DNA of 64,000 nucleotides, taken from contig CAKPXF010000014.1 of assembly GCA_934201705.1 (NCBI GenBank), forward strand, positions 5,741 to 69,740. The letters run 5' to 3'. How positions within the stretch are numbered: position 1 is the stretch's first letter; each line of letters begins with the position of its first letter. Shown in pieces: positions 8,250 to 17,153 of the stretch. Source of the DNA: an uncultured Bacilli bacterium. GTDB lineage: Bacteria; Bacillota_I; Bacilli_A; RFN20; CAG-631. The notes beneath the pieces are model-generated. The model was given only the letters and a program-made list of their open reading frames with translations, did no database searches and was not told the DNA's origin. The translations under genes and the position numbers were made by a program.

Positions 8250-9677
8250 ATGAAAGCAAAGAAATTTTTAATTTTACTAACTTCATTAATACTTGCTTCA
8301 TGTGATGGAATAATATCAAATTCATTTGAAAGTGAATCTATTAGTAATTCATCTAGTGAAACAATAAGCGAAAGTAATGAAACATCGTCAAATACTAATA
8401 TAATTTCATCTTCAAATGAGCAAATTAGTTCTAGCGAAGAATCTTTATCAAATATAGAAGAATCGTCAAGTGAAGAATCTTCTTCAAGTATTGAAGAGTC
8501 ATCTAGTGAAGAGGAAAATTCAAGTGTAGAAGAGCCTTCAAATTCAAATATAAGTTCTAGCGAAGAAGAAAAAGAATTAAAGCAAATTAGCTTTAGTGAT
8601 GAAATTGATACAGGAAAATATGAAGATAATTATGGCTCAGCTTATATAAATGGTAACTTTTTTGAATATTATAAGGCTTGTAGCGTTTCACATTCTTTAA
8701 TTAAACTAAAGCATACAAAAAGCAATTTTAATATTAGTAATATGCCAGGTATGTTTTATAATACATCTCCACTTTATGGAATAAGAAAGGTTAATATTTC
8801 TTATATGACTCATAATAGTACTTCTGGCTTTGTATTCAAATATGGAATTGATAATTTAGTAAGTAATAGTGTTTCAATACCTATTAGTAATAACGATGTT
8901 AGCGAATATTCTTTCAAAACAAGTCAATCTAATTTCTTTAAAATCGAAACAATAGATGCTGATGTTACTATTGAAAAAATTGATATTTATTATGAAGATG
9001 AAATAAATGGCTATGTTTATAAAAAGAATAGCTATGCAACTAGCTATAATCGTTTAAATCCTATAGTTTATACTGGTGAATTACTAGATGGTGTAAGCTA
9101 TGTAGATGTTCCTATTGAAGTAAAATATAGTGATAATACATATGAGGTTTTAAAAACAAAAAGATATACATATTATTCATATGATTATATTTGTAATAAT
9201 GAAGAATTAGCAAGTAGTGCTGTATATACTTCGCCAATAGATGTAGCAAATTATTTTATAGCCTTTAAAACATATCCAGCAAATTATGTTTTTAAAAAGC
9301 AATATTATAATGCTTATAATATTTTTAAAGATGATACAAGATGTGTTTCATCATATACAAGAACAGATGGTTATGCAACAGCATTACCTTATAGTAATTA
9401 TTTATATGGCGAACCTTTATATTATGAATGTGATATAGCATTAACTAGCTCATATAGTAGTAAAAATAGAGGTGTTGGTAGAGTTGTAGTTTGGATTGCA
9501 GGCTTTAGTAATGATAAAGGAGCAATTAATTATGATTCATCGCCAGTTGCTGTTTATACTGATGACCATTATGCTTCATTTTGTGAATATTTAAATGATG
9601 GTACTTTTTCTACAAACTTTGATGCAGAAATGGATTGTACTAATTATAAGTGGTGTAATGTAAAAACATTTAATTAA
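8250..9677 (+). CDS. Lipoprotein with Ser/Glu linker and barnase-like RNase domain
   Basis: 475 residues from the ATG at 8250; the in-frame TTG at 8238 lies inside the previous gene and has no spacing from GGAG. The signal peptide ends LASC (Cys18). Residues about 25-110 are a low-complexity Ser/Glu/Asn linker. A beta-rich middle follows (about 115-290). The last 150 residues match the barnase plan: DVANYFIAF...PANYVFKK corresponds to the N-terminal helix and guanine-loop region. After it come YECDI (Glu393), GRVVVW (Arg411) and DDHYASF (His440), which align with the barnase catalytic Glu73, Arg87 and His102. RNase activity is inference from this residue match. No barstar-like gene is nearby. 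Confidence 0.6.
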   Translation: MKAKKFLILLTSLILASCDGIISNSFESESISNSSSETISESNETSSNTNIISSSNEQISSSEESLSNIEESSSEESSSSIEESSSEEENSSVEEPSNSNISSSEEEKELKQISFSDEIDTGKYEDNYGSAYINGNFFEYYKACSVSHSLIKLKHTKSNFNISNMPGMFYNTSPLYGIRKVNISYMTHNSTSGFVFKYGIDNLVSNSVSIPISNNDVSEYSFKTSQSNFFKIETIDADVTIEKIDIYYEDEINGYVYKKNSYATSYNRLNPIVYTGELLDGVSYVDVPIEVKYSDNTYEVLKTKRYTYYSYDYICNNEELASSAVYTSPIDVANYFIAFKTYPANYVFKKQYYNAYNIFKDDTRCVSSYTRTDGYATALPYSNYLYGEPLYYECDIALTSSYSSKNRGVGRVVVWIAGFSNDKGAINYDSSPVAVYTDDHYASFCEYLNDGTFSTNFDAEMDCTNYKWCNVKTFN

Positions 9678-9808
9678 GATATTTACTTTTTTTTAATAAA
9701 AAAGTAGTGCATAGTTTAGCTATAACTAACTTTATACACTTTTTTTGCTAAAAAGTGGACATAATTTATAAAACTGTTTGCCATTTATTAATAAAATTAT
9801 TCAACTAA
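9678..9808. other. Intergenic region with two A/T hairpins
   Basis: Two short hairpins share a core: TACTTTTTT/AAAAAAGTA (9684-9692 and 9698-9706) and CACTTTTT/AAAAAGTG (9737-9744 and 9750-9757). The first could end transcription of the lipoprotein operon, but neither has the GC-rich stem plus T-run of a standard terminator. Confidence 0.35.
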
Positions 9809-9836
9809 TTGCAAAATTTATAAAAAATGCTAAAAT
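9809..9836 (+). promoter_or_regulatory. Candidate pckA promoter
   Basis: TTGCAA (9809-9814), a 16-base spacer and TAAAAT (9831-9836). The predicted transcript begins just before the paired ATAA(G/C)TTAT sites at 9846-9874. Confidence 0.5.
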
Positions 9837-9845
9837 ATATACGGA

Positions 9846-9874
9846 ATAAGTTATAGACAGTTAAAATAACTTAT
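9846..9874 (+). promoter_or_regulatory. Paired ATAA(G/C)TTAT sites before pckA
   Basis: ATAAGTTAT (9846-9854) and ATAACTTAT (9866-9874) are exact inverted complements. Each is also a near-palindrome, and they repeat at 20 bases, close to two helical turns. They lie between the promoter and the ribosome site (TAGGGGG, 9877-9883), so they could be a repressor operator or an RNA hairpin covering the start. Confidence 0.45.
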
Positions 9875-9890
9875 GTTAGGGGGAAAAAAT

Positions 9891-11501
9891 ATGAAAAATA
9901 TTGATTTAACAAAATATGGAATTCATGATGTAAAAGAAATCGTTTATAATCCTTCATATGAAATGCTTTTTGAAGAAGAAACTAGAAAAGATTTAGAGGG
10001 TTATGAAAAGGGCCAAGTTAGTGAACTTGGTGCTGTTAACGTAATGACTGGTATTTATACTGGACGTTCTCCTAAGGATAAATATATCGTTGTAGATGAC
10101 AATTCAAAAGATACAGTTTGGTGGACTAGTGAAGGTTATAAAAATGATAACCATCCTGCATCAAAGGAAGCATGGAAGGCTGTTAAAGATATTGCTTTAA
10201 AAGAATTATCAAATAAAAGATTATTTGTAGTTGATGCTTTCTGTGGTGCTAATAAAGACACTCGTATGGCAGTACGTTTTATCGTTGAAGTTGCATGGCA
10301 AGCTCACTTTATTAAAAATATGTTTATTAAGCCAACTGAAGAAGAACTTAAAAACTTTGAACCTAACTTTGTAGTATACAATGCTTCAAAAGCTAAGGTT
10401 GAAAACTATAAGGAATTAGGCTTAAATTCAGAAACATGTATTATGTTTAACATTACAAGCCGTGAACAAGTAATTATTAACACTTGGTATGGTGGTGAAA
10501 TGAAAAAAGGTATGTTCTCTATGATGAACTACTATCTTCCACTTAAGGGTATTGCTTCAATGCACTGTTCTGCTAATACTGATATGGAAGGTAAGAATAC
10601 TGCAATTTTCTTTGGCTTATCAGGAACTGGAAAGACTACATTATCAACAGATCCAAAGCGTTTATTAATCGGTGATGATGAACATGGATGGGATGATAAT
10701 GGTGTATTCAACTTTGAAGGTGGTTGCTATGCTAAGGTAATTAACCTTGATAAAGAATCTGAACCAGATATTTATAATGCTATTAAACGTAATGCTTTAC
10801 TTGAAAACGTTACATTAGATGCTAATGGTAAGATTGATTTTGCTGATAAGAGTGTAACTGAAAACACACGTGTTTCTTATCCAATTAATCATATTACAAA
10901 TATTGTTAAGCCTATTTCATCAGCTCCAGCAGCTAAAAATGTAATTTTCTTATCAGCTGATGCTTTTGGTGTATTACCTCCAGTATCAATTTTAACTCCT
11001 GAACAAACTCAATATTATTTCTTATCAGGATTTACAGCAAAGCTTGCTGGTACTGAAAGAGGAATTACTGAACCAACTCCTACATTCTCTGCATGCTTTG
11101 GTCAAGCATTTTTGGAATTACATCCAACTAAATATGCTGAAGAATTAGTTAAGAAAATGCAAAAGAGCGGTGCTAAAGCTTATCTTGTAAATACAGGATG
11201 GAATGGTACTGGTAAGCGTATTTCAATCCGTGATACTCGTGGTATTATCGATGCTATTTTAAATGGAGATATTCTAAATGCTCCAACTAAGAAGATTCCT
11301 TACTTTGATTTTGAAGTTCCAACTTCTTTACCAGGTGTTGATTCTAAGATTCTAGATCCACGTGATACTTATGCTAATGTTGCTGATTGGGAAGCAAAAG
11401 CACAAGATTTAGCTGGAAGATTTGTTAAAAACTTCGTTAAATACGAAACAAATCCTGCTGGAAAAGCTTTAGTTAAGGCTGGACCTAAAACAACTAAATA
11501 A
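9891..11501 (+). CDS. pckA: Phosphoenolpyruvate carboxykinase (ATP)
   Basis: 536 residues from the ATG at 9891; the earlier in-frame ATG at 9873 lies before the GGGGG ribosome site, so it is not the start. The enzyme interconverts oxaloacetate plus ATP with PEP, CO2 and ADP. Family motifs are clear: TGIYTGRSPKDKY near the N-terminus, the kinase P-loop GLSGTGKTTLS, the metal-binding GDDEHGWDD with the following FEGGCYAK, and the RISIRDTR segment near the C-terminus. Length matches bacterial ATP-type enzymes. In fermenting anaerobes it often runs toward oxaloacetate and succinate with ATP gain; the direction here is inference. Codon use is less AT-extreme (more GGT, CGT, AAC) than in its neighbours, as expected for a highly expressed gene. 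Confidence 0.97.
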   Translation: MKNIDLTKYGIHDVKEIVYNPSYEMLFEEETRKDLEGYEKGQVSELGAVNVMTGIYTGRSPKDKYIVVDDNSKDTVWWTSEGYKNDNHPASKEAWKAVKDIALKELSNKRLFVVDAFCGANKDTRMAVRFIVEVAWQAHFIKNMFIKPTEEELKNFEPNFVVYNASKAKVENYKELGLNSETCIMFNITSREQVIINTWYGGEMKKGMFSMMNYYLPLKGIASMHCSANTDMEGKNTAIFFGLSGTGKTTLSTDPKRLLIGDDEHGWDDNGVFNFEGGCYAKVINLDKESEPDIYNAIKRNALLENVTLDANGKIDFADKSVTENTRVSYPINHITNIVKPISSAPAAKNVIFLSADAFGVLPPVSILTPEQTQYYFLSGFTAKLAGTERGITEPTPTFSACFGQAFLELHPTKYAEELVKKMQKSGAKAYLVNTGWNGTGKRISIRDTRGIIDAILNGDILNAPTKKIPYFDFEVPTSLPGVDSKILDPRDTYANVADWEAKAQDLAGRFVKNFVKYETNPAGKALVKAGPKTTK

Positions 11502-11525
11502 TTAGTATTTTAAAATAACTATAAG

Positions 11526-11557
11526 GCGACTAGGCATTAAACACTTAGTCGCTTTTT
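11526..11557 (+). terminator. Intrinsic terminator of pckA
   Basis: GCGACTA (11526-11532) pairs with TAGTCGC (11546-11552) and is followed by TTTTT. The stem extends by a G-T and a G-C pair. Confidence 0.9.
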
Positions 11558-11650
11558 GTGCTTTATATAAGATGAAATATAGAAATAAAATGATATTTGT
11601 TGTAAAATACCTTTAAGAATAAATTATTATTCTTTATTTAAGGAGTTATT

Positions 11651-12352
11651 ATGAAAAAAATTATTGCTACTTTAAAAAAAGTTAAAAAGTCAGGCTGGAT
11701 AATGGGAATATTTTTACTTGTAATTGAATATGTTTTTTACTTGCTTGGTAATACATTATCAAATTTATTTAATATTGCACCTATTTCTCCAAAAATTGAT
11801 ATTATTGATAATAATATAAAAATGGTTAAAATTTTTATAATACCATATATCTATTCATATGCTTTTTGGCTTTTTGCACCCATTGTTGTATCATTAACTA
11901 ATAAGAAGAACTTTTATAATTATGCTATAGGATTATTACTTGCTTACTTTGTAGGGTTTTTATTTTTCACTTTTATGCCAACGTATATTAATAGAGTAGA
12001 CGAAGGCTTATATGATGCATTAGGAAATGATATATTATCTAAGCTTATAAGGCTTATTTATAATAGTGATGGTAAGGAATCTGGCTATAACTTGTTTCCT
12101 AGCTATCATTGCTTAATTAGTACTTATTGCTATTTAGGAATAAGAAAGCAAAAGGAGATTTCTACTGGATTTAAAGCTTATACTTTAATTATGGCAATAT
12201 TAATTTGTATGTCGACTGTTTTTATTAAGCAGCATTATTTTTTAGATATAATTGGTGGAGTTTTAATTGCTATTATTTGTTATATATTGACTAATATAAT
12301 TAATCCAGCAAAATATTTAATAAAAGAAAATGTAAATTATGAAAAGGAATAA
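11651..12352 (+). CDS. PAP2-family membrane phosphatase
   Basis: 233 residues with about six transmembrane helices. The PAP2 catalytic motifs are visible near the C-terminus: FPSYHCL (motif 2 with its His) and KQHYFLDIIGG (motif 3 His and Asp). The family removes phosphate from lipid phosphates such as undecaprenyl pyrophosphate or phosphatidic acid at the membrane. The N-terminal part is more divergent, and motif 1 (KxxxxxxRP) is not obvious. AAGGAG lies before the ATG. An 8-base inverted repeat (AAGAATAA/TTATTCTT, 11615-11634) sits just upstream. The pgmB-like gene follows after 6 bases, so the pair is an operon. Confidence 0.75.
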   Translation: MKKIIATLKKVKKSGWIMGIFLLVIEYVFYLLGNTLSNLFNIAPISPKIDIIDNNIKMVKIFIIPYIYSYAFWLFAPIVVSLTNKKNFYNYAIGLLLAYFVGFLFFTFMPTYINRVDEGLYDALGNDILSKLIRLIYNSDGKESGYNLFPSYHCLISTYCYLGIRKQKEISTGFKAYTLIMAILICMSTVFIKQHYFLDIIGGVLIAIICYILTNIINPAKYLIKENVNYEKE

Positions 12353-12358
12353 TACTAT

Positions 12359-12991
12359 ATGATTAAAGGAATTATTTTTGATTTAGATGGTGTATTAGTA
12401 CTTACTGAAAAATATCACTACAATGCTTGGAAGCAAGTATTAAACAAAGAAAATATTTATATTGATGAAGTCATGTATGATAAGTTAAGAGGGCTTTCAA
12501 GGATAGACACATTAAATCAAATATTAAAAATTGCTAATAAAGAATATAGTGAAAAGCAAAAAGAAATATTAGCCAATAAAAAAAATGAAATATATAAAGA
12601 ATACCTAAAAGAACTAGGACCTAGTGATATTTCATGTGATTTAATAAAAACACTATTAATTTTAAAAGAAAAAAATGTTAAATTAGCTATTGCTTCATCA
12701 AGTAAAAATGCAACGAACATAGCAAAGCAAACAGATTTGCTTAAATATTTTGATGTAATTGTTGATGGTAATCAAATTAATAAAGCAAAACCAGATCCTG
12801 AGGTATTTTTAAAAGCTGCAAATAAGCTTAATTTATTAGTAAATGAATGCTTAGTAGTGGAAGATGCTATTTCAGGAATTGATGCAGGAATTGCTGGTGG
12901 CTTTAAAACAGTTGGGATTAGTATTGCTAAAAGCTACGATAAAACAACATATAAAATTGATAATATAATTGATTTATTAAAATATATCTAA
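12359..12991 (+). CDS. pgmB: Beta-phosphoglucomutase-like HAD enzyme
   Basis: 210 residues. HAD motif I is FDLDGVL, with Asp8 as nucleophile and Asp10 as general acid/base. The cap domain carries RGLSRIDTL, the signature that separates beta-phosphoglucomutases from general HAD phosphatases. Then come the ASSSKN (motif II), KAKPDPEVF (motif III Lys) and VEDAISGIDAG (motif IV) segments. The enzyme converts beta-glucose-1-phosphate to glucose-6-phosphate after maltose, trehalose or kojibiose phosphorolysis. No matching phosphorylase is in the window, so the sugar source is unknown. The ribosome site lies in the end of the PAP2 gene. Confidence 0.85.
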   Translation: MIKGIIFDLDGVLVLTEKYHYNAWKQVLNKENIYIDEVMYDKLRGLSRIDTLNQILKIANKEYSEKQKEILANKKNEIYKEYLKELGPSDISCDLIKTLLILKEKNVKLAIASSSKNATNIAKQTDLLKYFDVIVDGNQINKAKPDPEVFLKAANKLNLLVNECLVVEDAISGIDAGIAGGFKTVGISIAKSYDKTTYKIDNIIDLLKYI

Positions 12992-12999
12992 TAACAAAA

Positions 13000-13036
13000 A
13001 GAACTATAAAACTTTAAAGTCTATAGTTCTTTTTTT
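13000..13036. terminator. Bidirectional terminator
   Basis: AGAACTATA (13000-13008) pairs with TATAGTTCT (13022-13030), with an A-run on the left and a T-run on the right. It serves both pgmB and the convergent lipoprotein gene. Confidence 0.9.
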
Positions 13037-13043
13037 GTGTCTA

Positions 13044-16000
13044 TTAAGCGTATTTTTCAATAAGTGGAAGGATATCATTATAATTTTTGATATTTTCAAC
13101 ATTTACTTGATTAAATAAAGTTTTTAAATCATTTAGCTTACTAGTTAATGTTTCTTCATCATAATTGTTATTTAATATGTTATCAATTTCGTTTTCACAA
13201 GCAAATACTGCAGCTGTTTTAAAGCCTTTACTTGTATAATTTAAGAAATATGAAACCTTATACATATTTGTTGTAAATGATGAGTATTTAGCTAAATATG
13301 AAGCAATAGATGAAGAATTAAGTGAATCACAATAAGTATCATAGAAGCTTTTATATTTACTATAATATTCATTTAATTCTTTAATGGATTTGTAATGGTA
13401 TTGTAAGTTTTTTGTTTCTTCAACTATATTTTTTGCTAGTTGCTCATAAGTAGCAACATATTTATCTATGGTATCATTTAATAAGCTATTAAATTTTTCA
13501 ATAGCACTACTATTAATTGTTCCTTTAACAACACTATTAATATTTTTATTAATTTTTTCAAGTTCAAGAAGATAATTATATAAGCTTTCATTGTCAAGAG
13601 TTGATAAATCTTTAATCTCTAAATTATTAATTGCATCTGTAATTTCTTTAACTTTACTTGCTTCATCAACTAATCTTCTTTGGATATAAGTGTTTAATTG
13701 TTCACTATATTTACATGTTAAGTAATTAAGTTGACTGTTTGTAAATTTATTATAAGTATTATTTAATGCTATTAATTTTTTGCTTTCATTTACACAATCA
13801 GTAGCAAATTTATCAACTTCTTTTATTTCAGTGTTGTATTGTTTAATTAGATAATCACAAACAAATGTTGATGAGAAGAATGATTTAACACTACTATTGT
13901 AAACTAATAGCTTAACGTCATCACTTAAGCTTTCGTATTCACTCTTTAAGTTATTAACTTCAGTTAAGTATTCATCAGTTAAAGCAAAGCTATTTTTTAA
14001 ATTTGTAATTTTTTCTCTAATTTTTTTTGCTATCTTTTCATTTTCTTGAAGTTTATTTAAATCATAAGTAAATTTATAATCACTAATATCATTACTCGTT
14101 GCTTCAATTTTTAATAAATTAGTAACATCATAAGCTAATGCATCGTTAAATACATCTGTTGCTTCAAGCTCGTATACTTCAACTACAAATGTAAATAATG
14201 AAGAGTCATCACTTAAAAGAGGAATATCAATTCTAATATTGCTTAATGGCTTATATAATCCTAAAATTGCATTAATTAATGTTCCTTGTAAGCCAAGACT
14301 ATCTAATAGCTTTTCACTAATGCCACCTAATAAGAAATCGCTATTAATTAATGGTAGTAATGATTCATTTAGCTTAATTGATAAATTGCCTTGAATGAAG
14401 CTTACGTCAAATAAATAAGGAAGAGATGGTAAAATATCAGTTATTGAAATACCTAAATCCAATGATTGATTAGTAGTTAGAGTGTTTAAATCCTTTAATT
14501 CATTAAAGAATGTTGTATTATTATCTTTCATTGATAAAGCATATAGCTTTCCATTCTTTAATAAAATACTAATTATATCAGATGAAGATAGTGGATTTAA
14601 CCATTCAGGTATGTCACTTGAAAAGGCTGATGCCATTGATAAAAGGCCTTTAACATTATCTGTTAATCTTATATCCATTTGTAAAGTTAAGGCAGCAAGA
14701 GGATTAGCATTTAATGTATCATAAGCTAGTGTTATTGAACCATTTAAGATTTCTTCAAGTGAAGAAAAGGCAACATTGACATTAAAGCTTTTTATAATTT
14801 CATTTTTATAGCTTGATAAATCTTCTAAAACATAAATATCGTTTCCAATTATAAAGTCAGTAGATAAATAGTTTGTATCATTAACATTAACCTTTGCTTT
14901 TAATGAATTAATTTGATTATTATAAATATAAAGTAGGATTGAAATATCTAAATCCTCTTTCTTATCAATTTTTATAATTCCACTACCATTTAAAGCTTCA
15001 AAAAGTAATGAATTTATACTATCTGCTAATTTAATTTCATATAAGCCTTCAACATCCTTATCTTTATTAATTGTAATAAAGTCATTGATGTTAATGTCTT
15101 TTATTGAAGGTATTTCTGTATTTAAAGAAGTTAGGGCAAAAGCATATTTGTTATTTAAGCAATTAACATATAAATTATTTTCATGATATGTAATAGTAAG
15201 ATTATTAGCTAGCTTTAATGTTAAATCAAATGCTTTAGATAAATCTTTACTTAATATTTTGTCCATATTAATTCTTCCATTAATTCGTAATGGTATAGAT
15301 ACATTATCTTTGATAGTAACATCACCAGCAATAGCAATACCTTGCTTTAAATTATAATTTAGTAAGGCTTTAAATATTGCTTTGAAATTTTTATTAGATT
15401 CGTCATTGACGCTAGGAGTTATTGTTGTAGGATTTTCATTTATTGCTTTATTAAATGAAACAGAATCAACAATATTAACGCCTTTATTAAAGTCAGTAAA
15501 CATAGCATTTGTAGTTTCAGTACATGTTAAATCTCCAAGAACTGGAATTGAAATTTTGTAAATTGTAGAATATGAATACGAAATTGGTGTGTAATCACCA
15601 TTTATTTTTAAAGTAAATTCAGTATTATCCACAAATGATGGATAAGAATTCAAACCACCAAATTCTTTTATTTGATACTTAAGTAATTCATTAGATTTAT
15701 TTTTGTCTAAAACGATTGTATATGTAAATTCATTGCTAGTATAATTATCAAGCTTAGCAAATAGAATTGTATCTTGATTAAAAATTTGACCACTTAAAAG
15801 CTTTTCTGGCGTAACACCATATACATTTAAATAATTAGTATATGTAGTATTTTTAATTTCACCTTTTTCATTTCTATAAGCCACCTTGTTATTTTTATAA
15901 AATGCTTCATGCTCCATATTAACGAAGGCTGATTTTGAAATTGAATCAACATAATATTCATCATTGTTTTTAATCATTTCACAAGTTGCATTTTGCGTAT

Positions 16001-16265
16001 AATTAATAACGCCCTTATTTGATTCAATCTTGCTTATACTATTTTTTTTATAAGTAGATGCTTGGCTAAGCTTTCCAAGGGATGCAAAAATAGCAGTTTT
16101 AGCATCAACTCTATTTGGTTCATCTTTAATTTCAGTAATTAAAGTATCTTTTCCACTTATTACATCAGGAACACTAACTTTATTATTATCCTTACATGCT
16201 ACTAAATTTAGTAATGTTGGAAATAGTAAAGCAGTACTCATCAAAATAAGATTTTTCTTTTTCAT
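13044..16265 (-). CDS. Giant lipoprotein of unknown function
   Basis: 1073 residues. The signal peptide ends LVAC (Cys24), with AAAGGAG before the start, so the mature protein is anchored outside the membrane. Residues about 60-730 are beta-rich, with repeated stretches on the plan 'xIxLxDNxxxLLxxxx' that recall lipid-binding or adhesin-like sandwich repeats. From about 740 to the end, the protein is helical, with long Lys/Glu/Asn heptad-like segments suggesting a coiled-coil stalk. I recognise no catalytic motif. It stands alone on the minus strand between two plus-strand operons. A structural or adhesive surface role is a guess from size and anchoring only. Confidence 0.6.
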   Translation of the reverse strand: MKKKNLILMSTALLFPTLLNLVACKDNNKVSVPDVISGKDTLITEIKDEPNRVDAKTAIFASLGKLSQASTYKKNSISKIESNKGVINYTQNATCEMIKNNDEYYVDSISKSAFVNMEHEAFYKNNKVAYRNEKGEIKNTTYTNYLNVYGVTPEKLLSGQIFNQDTILFAKLDNYTSNEFTYTIVLDKNKSNELLKYQIKEFGGLNSYPSFVDNTEFTLKINGDYTPISYSYSTIYKISIPVLGDLTCTETTNAMFTDFNKGVNIVDSVSFNKAINENPTTITPSVNDESNKNFKAIFKALLNYNLKQGIAIAGDVTIKDNVSIPLRINGRINMDKILSKDLSKAFDLTLKLANNLTITYHENNLYVNCLNNKYAFALTSLNTEIPSIKDININDFITINKDKDVEGLYEIKLADSINSLLFEALNGSGIIKIDKKEDLDISILLYIYNNQINSLKAKVNVNDTNYLSTDFIIGNDIYVLEDLSSYKNEIIKSFNVNVAFSSLEEILNGSITLAYDTLNANPLAALTLQMDIRLTDNVKGLLSMASAFSSDIPEWLNPLSSSDIISILLKNGKLYALSMKDNNTTFFNELKDLNTLTTNQSLDLGISITDILPSLPYLFDVSFIQGNLSIKLNESLLPLINSDFLLGGISEKLLDSLGLQGTLINAILGLYKPLSNIRIDIPLLSDDSSLFTFVVEVYELEATDVFNDALAYDVTNLLKIEATSNDISDYKFTYDLNKLQENEKIAKKIREKITNLKNSFALTDEYLTEVNNLKSEYESLSDDVKLLVYNSSVKSFFSSTFVCDYLIKQYNTEIKEVDKFATDCVNESKKLIALNNTYNKFTNSQLNYLTCKYSEQLNTYIQRRLVDEASKVKEITDAINNLEIKDLSTLDNESLYNYLLELEKINKNINSVVKGTINSSAIEKFNSLLNDTIDKYVATYEQLAKNIVEETKNLQYHYKSIKELNEYYSKYKSFYDTYCDSLNSSSIASYLAKYSSFTTNMYKVSYFLNYTSKGFKTAAVFACENEIDNILNNNYDEETLTSKLNDLKTLFNQVNVENIKNYNDILPLIEKYA

Positions 16266-16366
16266 GTTTTTACTCCTTTCAAATTTATTTTTTAAGATAA
16301 GTTTATCTTTATATAATAAAAAGGCAATAAAAAGTAATAAAAAAGCTATCTAAAATATAGAGAAGA

Positions 16367-16389
16367 CAACTCTCGTAAATTGAGAATTG
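16367..16389. promoter_or_regulatory. Imperfect inverted repeat, possible XRE operator
   Basis: CAACTCTC (16367-16374) and GAGAATTG (16382-16389) match as inverted arms at 7 of 8 positions, with a 7-base centre. It lies just upstream of the -35 of the XRE gene, in the divergent region shared with the lipoprotein gene. Autoregulation is inference. Confidence 0.35.
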
Positions 16390-16406
16390 ACCATTTTAGC
16401 GAATTA

Positions 16407-16435
16407 TTGACAGGTAATTTCGTTAATGATAAAAT
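16407..16435 (+). promoter_or_regulatory. Consensus promoter giving a leaderless transcript
   Basis: TTGACA (16407-16412), a 17-base spacer and TAAAAT (16430-16435). The ATG of the XRE gene begins at 16442, six bases after the -10, where transcription would start. There is no ribosome site. Confidence 0.7.
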
Positions 16436-16441
16436 AAAATT

Positions 16442-17044
16442 ATGGAAAATAAAATTGAAGAAAACATCGCAAAAAACTTAATAGAACTTAGAAAAGAGCA
16501 TAATTTAACTCAAGCAGAAATGGCTCAAAAAATAGGATATTCTGATAAAACTATTAGTAGATGGGAAAATCAAAGCTCAATGCCAGATATTGTTTCATTA
16601 AAAAAAATAGCAACATTTTTTAATATAAAAGTTGATGATTTATTAGATGAGAATGCAGCTATTAAAGCAAATGATGAAGTAATTAGAAGTAAAAAGGAAA
16701 ATTATATCAACAATATTGCCATGCTTTGCTTAGGAGTTTTAACTATTTGGCTAGCAGCAGTTATTGTTTATGTTTGGCAACAGGTTGCTTTTCAAAGAAA
16801 ATTATGGCAAGTTTGGATTTGGGCTATTCCTTTTTCTGCATTATTAATTTATCATCATAACATTCATAATAGAAATATACGTTTGTTAAATACTTTTTTA
16901 TTATCAATACTTGCTTGGGGACTTTGTGCTGGAGCATATTTCCAATTTATTGAATATAATTTTTGGCAATTGTTTTTCTTGCCTATTCCGCTTCAAGCAA
17001 TGATTATAATATATACATTATTTATAAAAAAGCGTCAAAAATAG
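16442..17044 (+). CDS. XRE regulator fused to membrane domain
   Basis: 200 residues. An N-terminal helix-turn-helix of the XRE/Cro type spans residues 10-64 (LRKEHNLTQAEMAQKIGYSDKTI...RWEN). Four hydrophobic helices follow, about 92-112, 122-140, 150-170 and 178-195. Proteins of this layout are common in Bacillota and are thought to link membrane state or a small ligand to transcription. No ligand can be read. The message seems leaderless (see the promoter entry), which would favour a low, constant level. It faces away from the giant lipoprotein gene, a possible target. Confidence 0.85.
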   Translation: MENKIEENIAKNLIELRKEHNLTQAEMAQKIGYSDKTISRWENQSSMPDIVSLKKIATFFNIKVDDLLDENAAIKANDEVIRSKKENYINNIAMLCLGVLTIWLAAVIVYVWQQVAFQRKLWQVWIWAIPFSALLIYHHNIHNRNIRLLNTFLLSILAWGLCAGAYFQFIEYNFWQLFFLPIPLQAMIIIYTLFIKKRQK

Positions 17045-17153
17045 ACAAAAATTAATAAAATGTGGATTATTATTTATTTACTTTTTAACCAATAAAGAAT
17101 AAAATGTTAAAGGAAAGTGAACATAAATAATTTTATGTGTAGGATTTTTTATA

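Noticed and set aside
9737..9757. Second intrinsic terminator before pckA
   Set aside because: The A/T-only stem without a following T-run is not convincing.
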